Origin: Rhipicephalus microplus
Lineage: Eukaryota; Arthropoda; Arachnida; Ixodida; Ixodidae
Direction of reading: 5' to 3'
DNA length: 64,000 bases
NCBI RefSeq assembly: GCF_043290135.1
Contig: NC_134710.1
Span: 137,166,155 to 137,230,154, forward strand
In this document: piece after piece, positions 55,001 to 64,000 of the stretch
How positions within the stretch are numbered: position 1 is the first letter of the stretch
Layout of the letters: the number at the start of each line of letters is the position of its first letter
Position numbers and translations under genes: made by a program
Notes under the pieces: generated by a model
The model's input: the letters and a program-made list of their open reading frames with translations, nothing else
What the model was told of the DNA's origin: nothing
The model's database searches: none

Positions 55001-55037
55001 AGGAAATATTCAATTTTGTGTAAGGAAATATTCAATA
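55001..55037. repeat. About 20-bp tandem duplication
   Basis: GTGTAAGGAAATATTCAAT occurs twice in a row, at about 55001 and 55018. Confidence 0.6.
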
Positions 55038-56395
55038 ATCCAAACACAGTCACTCGGCTACAATAAAAAGGTAGGCAGTATCCCTGCCTTAAATAATCTG
55101 CACTCAGACAATAGTGTGATGATTCAACCAATAAAACTAACCATCAAACTATCAAGTGCTCAAGTGTGGAAGCCGGGAGCAGTACATTTTCCTTTCTGGC
55201 TTCATGGCAAATGTTCAGGCAGATGATAACCATTCCTCTGAAGAACCCTTTTTCAAGTTGTTTTCTTCCACGCTCAAAAAAATTACCCTAATTTACAAAT
55301 ACATGCCTACCTAAGCCTTCAGCAACAAACTAGAAGATAGCTGACTGGTTGTTCCTATGCTGTGAAAAAAAAAAAATCGTAACACTTTCATTCCAATTAT
55401 GAGCCACTTTTAAGACTTTTCACAACTGGGTGTCACAATACACCACTTGTTTTAAATGCTAAGACACAACTATTCCTATTTTAAAATAAAAGTTCGTCAG
55501 TGCCTTGACAAGAGCAGAATGCCGCACTTCTCGGGATATAATTTCACCCATGAAGTATTCATGTAAACTATTAATAACTTCAAATTCCTATTTCTGAGCA
55601 TGATGCTCATTTCAGTCCATTTTCATTCAAAACATAAACAAATAAATGTTTTTTTTTTCTAATCTTTCCTCAATTACAAGCATAAAAGCATTTAGGAATG
55701 TGCAACTGGTAAACAGCTGTAAATGCATTAATTAGGCCACTCGTTAGAAAATGATGGCCACAGTTTGCTGTATGCAAGGATGCATCCTATCTACATATGA
55801 TTATAGAAACAAAAGTGAAAGAGCAGATTTTCAGTAAGGCTTCATTTTCTTTTCCTGGCATAAATGTGGGTAATTATGTCAAAGCACATTTGATGCAGTA
55901 TCACTAAATTCTGCACAAGGTAGAAATACAGTCCCTGATGCAGAGTGAAAATGTGCAGCATACCTAGCCATTTTTAGAGTGTCGCATGAAATATTCAGTT
56001 TTTTAGAATGTATAGGTCAAACTGGCTTGTAGTAGAGTGTTAATTCTACAACAGAGCATGTTCATTGTGCCTTCACGAGCTTCTTCACCTACCAAATAGT
56101 ATAAAAAATATGGTCCCTTGAAACATGCTACCTATACATAGGAATGCTTGTAAAATTCTGTACTAAATGTGGCCACATAAATACAGCTTTTTGTTCAATC
56201 TCCACGAAAGCAAACAGAAGGTATAAAATTATTTGGGTCACTGTAATGAGCCACATGCACACAATTTGCCAAAATCACTCGTAAAATCACACTGCTTTGT
56301 AATTAAAATTTTTAAGAAAGTCCAGTAAGATTACCAGCATCAAAAAGTCCCAAAGCTTGGTTTTTCTAACATTTCATCACATGGTCAAAACAAGC

Positions 56396-56520
56396 TGTAC
56401 TTTGCTTGTAAAATGATAGTACAATTCATGAATAATTCTGTTAAGTTTACTTGTATAATTGTACTTTGCTTGTAGAATGATAGCACAATTAATGAATAAT
56501 TGTGCTAACATGTTTAAAAA
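56396..56520. repeat. 63-bp tandem duplication
   Basis: TGTACTTTGCTTGTA.AATG, followed by ATAG.ACAATT.ATGAATAATT, occurs at 56396 and 56459 with few changes. Confidence 0.75.
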
Positions 56521-56594
56521 AGTGTTATCGAAGCTACATGACATCTCAAGTGAGTATATTAGCATTAAAAAAATTCATATTCTGTTATCTCTCC

Positions 56595-57090
56595 TTGAAG
56601 GGACACTAAAGAGCAACAATGACTTGCTTTGGATTGATAAACGGGACTTTGAGAACTCTAATACCATAAGTTTCACCATCATAAGTTCATTACTAGTGGA
56701 GAAATCGAAGGTTGAAGTTTCATTTTAAAACTTCACGCTGAAATTTCCACACGTAATGTCACTAATTTGAAAATGTATTTTTTCATGTTTTCACAATAAT
56801 AGCTAGATGAAATTTTCTGAAACTTTGTATGCTTAATCTATGGCACCCACAGATGGCAATGTACTTCATTTTTATCGATTATAAGCTACATGGACCTAGT
56901 AGAGTCCTTCAAGATCTATAACCTTACGGTCTTTGGTGCGGGAAGGTGGCATCTCCGCTTGCTTTTTTCTGTTCCCGCATTTTCTCGCTTACCAAGCGTC
57001 ATCTCTAGGTAAGAGTGGCATTTTCAATTATTGTCAAATTATATTTTCCTAATACATTGAAAACCGTTTCGCTCTTTAGTGTCCCTTTAA
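56595..57090. mobile_element. 496-bp MITE with GGGACACTAAAGAGC ends
   Basis: The left end TTGAAGGGACACTAAAGAGC is inverted at the right as GCTCTTTAGTGTCCCTTTAA (57071-57090). The interior is non-coding. Confidence 0.8.
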
Positions 57091-57228
57091 GCTTAGTCGA
57101 TAAAGAAAGAAAGAAAACTTTTTACTCAGTGGATAAACACAAGGAAAACCGTTTCGCTATTTAGTGTCCCTTTAAGCTTAATGGATAAAGAAAGAAAGAA
57201 AACTTTTTACTCAGTGGATCAACATAAG
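57059..57228. repeat. 85-bp tandem duplication over a MITE end
   Basis: The unit starting AAAACCGTTTCGCT and containing GTGTCCCTTTAAGCTTA, (GAAA)n and TTTTTACTCAGTGGAT occurs at 57059 and 57144. It includes the right terminus of the MITE plus flanking DNA, so it formed after insertion. Confidence 0.85.
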
Positions 57229-59727
57229 TTTTGGGGCCTTTGGTTTCCTGTAGATGAAGCTAACTTGCGTCAAGCCAGCCTTAAAATGAACACAGTCCAT
57301 TCATGTTGATTTTTTCAGGAAGCATTTTGGTACTAGCACTAAATCATGCTACAATTCAGGTTAGCAAATGAAAAAAAAAAAGAAAGAAAGAAACTGGTAG
57401 AACTGGCATACTCACAGAGAAGCCTATTGGCATTCTATCACATACACTTAATAGTTACCATTATTCTCATCATCTGATTTATGGCACACCGTTTCATGTC
57501 AGAATTTTTGAATATGCTTGCATTTCAAGTAGCATGCTATCCTATAATGTAACTTGTCACCAATTTGCAAACTGAATCCTTCTGATAAAGAGCTTGAACT
57601 TAGTGGAAAAGTGTTTTCCTGCAAACAGCTTGAGCAGCTTCCAGGGTTGCTGTAACCGTGATCATGGTTCTTATTCTATTCATAAAGCATGAAATGACTC
57701 ATTGAACATATTTAGCAGGAGTGAAGAGTGTCGATTTACACACACATGAGGTCTAAAATACTGAATGAAGAAGTTTTATCAGACACAGCATAAAATGAGC
57801 AATAATAATTCATTATAATTACTTGCTTATCAAATTGTATTAGTATTTTCAGTGCTTCATTTTATATTGAATGATAAAACAGTCAAGAACACAATCTCAA
57901 AACAAAAGCATTAAAGCCATCATCCCAAATACCAAACAGGACTAGCATTTTAAACAAAGAACAGTGTCATAATGCCCAAGAGTGACAAATATTCCAAAAC
58001 AGAGCATTCCTAAGCAAATTATATTTATCATCCAGGCTTAGACTAATATCAGTTCTCTTCCCTATATGTGCACTATATCCAAGAAAGAACTATTCAAAAC
58101 TAAAAAATGAAAACTTTGTCAGAAAGCATACTTCAGTTTCTTTTTCTTTGGCTGGGAGGCACAAAAAGTTTTTTGGAGGTGGTGTGTGGATGTACGTATA
58201 CCCAGTACGAGACCCTGCGATCAGGGCAGTCAGTAACAACAGTTTGGGCACCAAGTGTTTTAAGTCTGCAATAGCACCTTCATTTTTTACAAGGCACATA
58301 TTTACAGGCCTCGGCCCTAACAGTGGAGTGCACTTACAGCAAACTGCTTGAGAGAGAAACCTTTAAAATGATCTTTTATGAAGTTAAGAGCTCACAAGTT
58401 GATAGATTTCATGGGCTAAAATGACATGCATGGCAATTTTTTAGATAATAAACTTATGGTTGTATTCTTTTAAATGACAGCATGGTAACTAAATCATTGT
58501 GGTGATGTGCTCAGTGCTTTTTTCAATCCTTTACAAATTGTTTTAAAAAATGAAAGCCTCTTAGTACTAGTTTCCTTTAAGCAGGGCCGCTGTAAGAGCA
58601 TTCAACATTACCACACTTTCTAACCAATGTTTAACATGCCGCAAAGCTGCTCTAAACAGTTCCACAGTGAAAATAAAAGTTGTCAGCAATTTTAAATCTT
58701 TACTTTGAGTGAGTGAGCACAAGCATAAATGTGTTTCATTGTTAATGTATCGAAATGGCATGAATGTTTAGTTAATTCATTAACCTGCACTGTTCTATAA
58801 AATTTTAAAGTGTTTTCTAGTATTATGCAAAGGTATACATTTCTCACCGTCAGCTCAATTATGAATCTCACGTAAATGATAAAATCACAAGCTTTTTCCA
58901 TTATTAACTCTTAACTTATTGAAATCCACAAATGTATGAAAATGTTAAATAACCTTTCTAAACCAAATTAACTCAATACACTTGCATGCATGCAGTCAGT
59001 TTTTACTCTCAATAAAACTGTTTGTTCAAAATCGACAAGGGGAAAATGGACATCATACATGTGTTTGAAAACCATGCTCAGATTTTCAATTTTGATTACA
59101 CTCGGCAATCAAGAAATTTGTATTAGGTCAAATAGACTAGCAGCTAATACATTTATGTAGTGTTTCTATAAATTTTAGTAATTTAATGCTGTAACCATGC
59201 AAGCCAAGAGTGAAAAAAAGCACACACATAAATACATTCGATCATATTAGTGCCACATGCATATGTGAAGAAAACACGTGTGACCTGCCACGCATATTGT
59301 TGAGCAAGAATGTAAAAAATATTTATATATGCATGCATTGACAGCTGCACCAAATTACATTCAAATACATTATTGTATTTCATCATATGTACCTATTAGC
59401 AACCATAATGGAAAGGAAATGACATTTGAGTCATATATTTCATATGCCTGCGAAGTTGTCAAAACATTGGGCTGTATACAGTGGCACTGCTAATTACAAT
59501 TAATACCATCACCGGCATCCAACTACTGGCATGTGATAAAACTTTTTGAACACATTCATACCCCAACTAAATATTTTCCACAGAACACTTACATGCAAAT
59601 TACAATTGGAACAGCCTGTTCTGAGTGTCTACATGCGAGTGTAAATAAAATTTCAGGCAGCATATATTCTTTACAACCTGTTACTTTTTGTTTAAATATT
59701 TTACACCTCAATCTTTCTCACCAGAGG

Positions 59728-59813
59728 AACAAATTTTCACTCTTTTAAAGCCTAGGAAATGGGGTAGAAGAACAAAGCTTCACTCTCTTAAAGCCTAGGA
59801 AATGGGGTGAACA
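59728..59813. repeat. 43-bp tandem duplication
   Basis: AACAAA..TTCACTCT.TTAA, then AGCCTAGGAAATGGGGT, occurs at 59728 and 59771. Confidence 0.75.
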
Positions 59814-60229
59814 AGTGATCTCCCCAGCCTCATTTCATGGTACACCCAATTAGTCTCAACAGAGTAGAAAATGTACAGATATGGTGGCACTTTGCCCTGG
59901 GCAATGAAGTTTTTATGGACAAGTTTGTGATGGAGGCCTGATGTGGGGAACAAACAGGCAAACCTTTCAGCGGAGTGGTCCAGTTAGTGACAAACACTAT
60001 GCCAGTATGGGTTGTTTAGGCCCATGGTGGTTGAACTCTCACTGTGCTTGTCCCCACATTGGCAGAACTGTTTTTCTCACTGTCGTTGTGGTCAACAAGG
60101 TCAGGATGTGTACACCTGCACAGTGGATGCCTAGCGTCAGCCTCTGCCTTGTGCTCATCCAAGTGAGTGCACTACATCACGCTCACACCCTGTGTACATA
60201 CAGGGAAGAGCCAAAACATGGGCACACTG

Positions 60230-60611
60230 TCAGTCGACGTAGTGATGGTAGTGATGGTGCACGTGCTCATGCAAATGGTGGTGCTCGTGACGCTGAGCAG
60301 AAGGAGGTGGTGGACCGGTCAGCTGCTCGCGTTCTATCCAGCTGGCTACCTGGCGCATGGCACGCTGGCGCTCCAAGTCCCGCTCTCGGTGTCGGTAGTG
60401 GTGATGCCAGCCACGACAGGGTGGCTCCTCTTCATGCGACTTTGAGCGCCTATGTTGACGCCGCTCACACTGAGGGCTTGATGAAGCACCTCCACATTCA
60501 TGGCCTCGGTCGAGCAATTGGTAGGGACATGGTGTGGGCTCTGGCCGTGAGGTGGCCTCAGCTCTGCGGGCTGCTGCCGCCTGCTGCGGTCGTCTGCGCA
60601 TTACAAGGGTT
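60230..60611 (-). CDS. nkd: naked cuticle (nkd) orthologue, last coding exon
   Basis: Acceptor (on -) CTCTTAG before 60611; the codon is split AG|A and fits the upstream exon. It encodes 126 residues ending SAQRHEHHHLHEHVHHHYHH and YVD. Human NKD1 as I recall it ends QRHEHHHHHEHHHHYHHFYQT, a close match. The segment RRSKSHEEEPP recalls human TRSRSHEPEAI. Naked cuticle proteins bind Dishevelled and reduce Wnt signalling; the His-rich end is a family mark. The stop TGA is at 60232-60230. The 224-codon ORF on the + strand is its shadow. Confidence 0.87.
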
Positions 60612-62911
60612 CTAAGAGTTCGTATTGACATTCAGAGCCAATGAACAGAGTTAGTGGCCTACATTAAACATGAAACTACAGATTTGGCAAATACTTGCTG
60701 CATAAAAAGATTTCCAGAAAAAATTTTATTTTGTAGCTGAAAATAAATTCATTCTGAAATCAGTCAAGAAGCCTGTGATTAAAACCATTCAGCCCCTATA
60801 ATAATCGAGAACTTCCTATGGCAATGGAAGCAGAAGAAACAGTCGGTAGCAAACAGTTTTGTTGAATTACTATTTTGGTGCTATCATTAACAGGTTTTAG
60901 GAACAGCTGTACGATTTCCTGCAGGGTGTATGCACTGATGCTTATTGGCAAGGAAGTACTGAAATTCACACCTGTAATAAATATGGTTGCTTCAGAGTAG
61001 ATAAAGGACATACCCCACATGGCAATATTTTGCAAAGATCTCCTGTTTTATAGTGGGTGTTGTGGCTGCTATCAGAATATAATTTAATATACTTCTTCCT
61101 GCTGAGTTATGAACCCTTGTACCTATCTTGAATTGGGAGAAGCCCTTCGTACATCATTTCATTCCAATAAAGGCAGAGCTGTACACAGCTCTTCACTCTC
61201 AACATACTGTGTGCAAGCTATCACATTGCCAGAAGCAGCATAACTCTCTCTTAGCTTTGCTCTTGGAAGCTTGGTATGAGCACTCCACAGTTCTGGTGAA
61301 TGTACAGTAGACTCTCAGTCAACAGAAACCTGTTCAACAGAACTGCTGCTTAAATGGAACAACTGCACCTGGCACGATTGGTTTCATACTTCAGATTCTC
61401 CACCTTTTTTTCATTTCTCAGTAAACGAAACTCCTGTTAAATGAAACACATTTTTCTGGTCCATTCTGGTTCAGTTTTTAATAAAAGTCTACTGTACTAC
61501 GAGTATTTGTCTGCATGTAAGGACAGATCTGCATATTTAAGTTCAGTGTTGCTGTAATAACTCCATAAAAAAGCACAATAGAGTCAGTAAATTCAAGCAT
61601 ATACATACTATATGCATACGTGATGACGAGCATGTGTAGCCATGTGTGCGTGTGTGAGAGTACGTACATATATATGCGGTTATCGCTGTAAAGGTGCAAG
61701 GTAGAGCATGCTTACACTGAACTTCATTGAGTTAGCAACAGCTTGTAAATGCAAGCAACTTCTAAATGCAATATGCCAGGTAGTTTTAACAGCAGGAGGT
61801 GAACAGCCCATTGTGTATAACATTCCACACACTGGTGTAAAAACTAGCACATACTATGGGGAAATGAGAAAATATCCAAGCCTGAAAATCCCGTAGGACC
61901 CTTGCTGATTGCTATCCTCTCCTATGCTCCCCCTCTCTCGTCTCGCAACACTGAGGAAAGAGCATCTGCTAACCTACGCTCGCTCCCCCTCTCCTCTAGG
62001 CATTCCTCCCCACGACGTTTACACAGCCATGCGCGTGTGGGTCTCCTTCCCCTCTCTCTTTGCAACACCACGCAGGCAGCATCTGCTAGCAAGTTTTGTA
62101 ATTGAAAAAAAAAAAACGACTGCTCGCACTGCATAACGGTTCAGTAGCCACCCTGTATATATAGGCACTGGATCTTGACCTCCAAGGTAGTGTCAGTGGG
62201 AGATTTCTCCTGTGTGCTGTTGAACAATGAAAATTTGCAGTGTGCCCATTAACTAAAAGCAGACTGCGTGCCTCTGTGTCCAACCGGAGTGTTCTCTCTC
62301 TCACTGCCCATTAGCAGCGATTGGCATGTTCCAGTAGGAAACAACGGCGCATCAATGCGTGCTTTGCGCCTCCCCAGGTTTCTCTCCTGTGCAACGCCGC
62401 GATGAACGCCAGTGTCAACGTTGCCGCCAATTTAAGCATGGATCAAAAAGCCATGAGATGAATAATGAGTGTGGCATAAAATCAAGTTGAAAGAACTACT
62501 GAAAAATCATGGCATGTGTTGTTCGCGACTGTTCCGTAGCATAATGAACATACAGAACACATTTGTGGTGGCGTGCAATAAGCAGGAAGGCTGTACGGTT
62601 GCTCCGTTTTTCACCTAGACTATGCACCCATGCAACATTTCTCGGACAACAGCATTCAGTAAAGCAACAGAAATTGTTTTCCAGGTTCTTATTTGGCAGG
62701 CAGTAAAACTTGACTCCTCCACCACTCTAACTGTGCAAAAATGCATGACACCAAGTTACTGGTGTTGAAAAGTTGCAACCACTTTAATATCAATGCTCAG
62801 TTATATATTGTTACCACATAGGAGCATTTCACTTTACTTGCATATTTTCAGCAGGATCAATATATTTTTGCCATGATGCATTTTAATCACCATTATAACA
62901 ATGCACCCTAC
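60612..62911. other. nkd intron, 2.3 kb
   Basis: It contains the small Tigger-type MITE at 61305-61494 and a CT-rich segment (about 61915-62110) in which GCAACAC..(C)AG..AGCATCTGCTA occurs twice. No exon was seen. Confidence 0.6.
61305..61494. mobile_element. 190-bp MITE, pogo/Tigger type, TA TSD
   Basis: It starts CAGTAGACTCT and ends inversely AGTCTACTG, with TA on both sides (61303-61304 and 61495-61496). Inside, CAACAGAAACCTGTTCAAC and GAAACTCCTGTTAAATGAAA recall the subterminal words of pogo-type elements. Confidence 0.8.
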
Positions 62912-63096
62912 CTGTTATCTTCTGCAGCAGCTGATTGGTAGCAAGCCTTCTCTGTGCTCTCTTTCAGCCATTGCAGGAGCTCATGTCGCTGATGAACACG
63001 TGGCTTGACCCTCCGTGAGTGATTTCCCTGTGGTGACGCTGGCATTCCACCAGATGAGTGTTTGCATCTGTTTCCTGTTGCTGCAACATTTTCTGT
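62912..63096 (-). CDS. nkd: nkd exon, 185 nt
   Basis: On the - strand, acceptor TTTTTGCAG and donor GTAGGG. It encodes TENVAATGNRCKHSSGG and RVHQRHELLQWLKESTEKAC, then YQSAAAEDN and the split Arg. Entry is phase 0 and exit leaves two bases, which fits the last exon exactly. Confidence 0.78.
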
Positions 63097-63661
63097 CTGC
63101 AAAAACCCAATGAGACTTATGTTAAGGCCTCCACTTTTTTTTATCATAATGCCAATGCTAGTCAAAGTATGCAAATTTTTTTCACACAAAATGTATGCAG
63201 CCACAACATCTGCACTGACTATAAATGGCTTTGTTAATATGCAAAATAGTAGTAGAGACAGTTTATAAGATAGAACTTTCCCAATTTTTAACACCAAAGC
63301 TTGCTGTGAAAGAACAGCGCATTCTCCTTTTTATTTTTCCAGCAAGGTGAATCGGGCAGCAACACAGGCACATATGTATGCACATGAAACAAAAACTGGT
63401 ATCATAGCCTTCATTGTGTTCTCTTAAGAACAGCACTCAATACAGTTCACAAGGCGCAGAGAAGTAGCCAGTTGGCTACTCGTGAACCACAAAGCTCCGG
63501 CATGCATCGTGCATCGTAAATGGCATTCAACTTGACATACCAGTTATGAAAGTAATGTTCTCTGTGTACACAGCAAATATAAACTTAATAAATGTTGCTG
63601 ATGACTATGGTGATAGCCACCAATATTTGGCCAGTCAGTGAGTGCCAAAGAAATCACCAAC

Positions 63662-63922
63662 CTGTGGAGGAAACTTTCGGTGCACAGGAACCGAGAGGCT
63701 CTCCGGTGCTCTGCGACTAGGAGGTGGTTCATCTGTTAGCAATGTGCAAGCTGTTGGGGCACTACTGCGTGCTGAGGACTCTGAAAGTGGTCGAGTCTGT
63801 GCTGCGCAGCTGTCCTCATCTGGTCCAATGGCAAGTCTCACTTTGATAGTTCGACTACCCGACTTTGGCAAGCTTTTCTTTCCAAGTGCATCATAAATTG
63901 AACGAACGAGGCTTGCAATGTC
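63662..63922 (-). CDS. nkd: nkd exon, after the EF-hand loop
   Basis: On the - strand, acceptor TCTATTTAG and donor GTTGGT; 87 codons. It begins DIASLVRSIYDALGKK and continues TIKVRLAIGPDEDS. Human NKD1 has DITSLLHTIYEVVDSS and MLRVKLTVAPDGSQ at the exit of its EF-hand, the Dishevelled-binding EFX region. The Ca-binding loop itself must be on the next upstream exon, outside the window. Confidence 0.87.
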
Positions 63923-64000
63923 CTAAATAGAAGAGCAAAATCATTTTCATTCCTGCCGCATACAAAAACTAGTGCAAGCATTAGTAAACACATCATGAAT
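63923..64000. other. nkd intron, cut by the window end
   Basis: This includes the polypyrimidine tract and acceptor used by the exon at 63922 (on the - strand). The upstream exons lie beyond the window. Confidence 0.7.

Larger units (their letters stand above)
54465..60229 (-). other. Probable nkd 3' UTR and downstream region
   Basis: There is no coding signal on either strand. Possible - strand poly-A signals (TTTATT on +) include 54467-54472 and 54907-54912, but the true 3' end cannot be set from sequence. The region has a MITE and several short tandem duplications, listed separately. Confidence 0.35.

Noticed and set aside
59941..60615. 224-codon + strand ORF
   Set aside because: It is antisense to the last nkd exon; the - strand has the homology and splice sites.

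Overview
The window is invertebrate nuclear DNA, most likely from a hard tick (Ixodidae, probably Metastriata). Three things point there: long introns full of transposable elements, a tRNA-derived SINE of the type described in Rhipicephalus as Ruka, and I-clade, RTE and Penelope-like remnants of the kind common in tick genomes. There are no operons, CRISPR arrays, or rRNA genes. The species call is an inference.

Two host genes are present and they converge. On the + strand, the 3' ten recognised coding exons of a ZCCHC8 orthologue (scaffold of the nuclear exosome targeting, NEXT, complex) run from 6462 to a stop at 50406-50408. They carry a CCHC zinc knuckle, a PSP domain and a C-terminal MTR4-binding-type segment. 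All splice phases are compatible and together give about 495 residues; the 5' exons were not found. On the - strand, the last three coding exons of a naked cuticle (nkd) orthologue lie at 63922-60230, with the end of the EF-hand region and a His-rich C-terminus. Its 5' part lies beyond the window, and its 3' UTR probably extends leftward towards about 54465.

Most of the rest is mobile DNA, largely in ZCCHC8 introns. 1-4200: Penelope-like, CR1/Jockey-like and I-clade LINE remnants. 7362-7601: a Ruka-type SINE with a 14-bp target duplication. 10928-16440: a decayed hAT transposon split by a 5.2-kb Ty3/gypsy element with two LTRs. 16.5-18.8 kb and 30.5-33.05 kb: two copies of an unclassified repeat about 2.4 kb long. 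29369-29736: a hAT MITE with an 8-bp TSD.

The most remarkable region is 33067-42401. A Tigger/pogo-like element with perfect 19-bp TIRs and TA TSD contains, inside a TTA TSD, an 8,022-bp PIF/Harbinger composite. The composite is a giant palindrome with arms of about 3.5 kb and a unique 0.9-kb centre. Each arm carries a transposase gene and a Myb/SANT-like gene. The left arm has the intact transposase (379 aa, DDE residues present) and a broken Myb gene. The right arm has the intact Myb gene (337 aa) and a broken transposase. Together they hold one complete two-gene Harbinger set.

An RTE LINE (42537-45600), another tRNA-derived SINE, a degenerate minisatellite and a 30-bp-stem hairpin (47524-47588) follow before the last two ZCCHC8 exons. 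The intergenic region and nkd 3' region hold small MITEs and tandem duplications.
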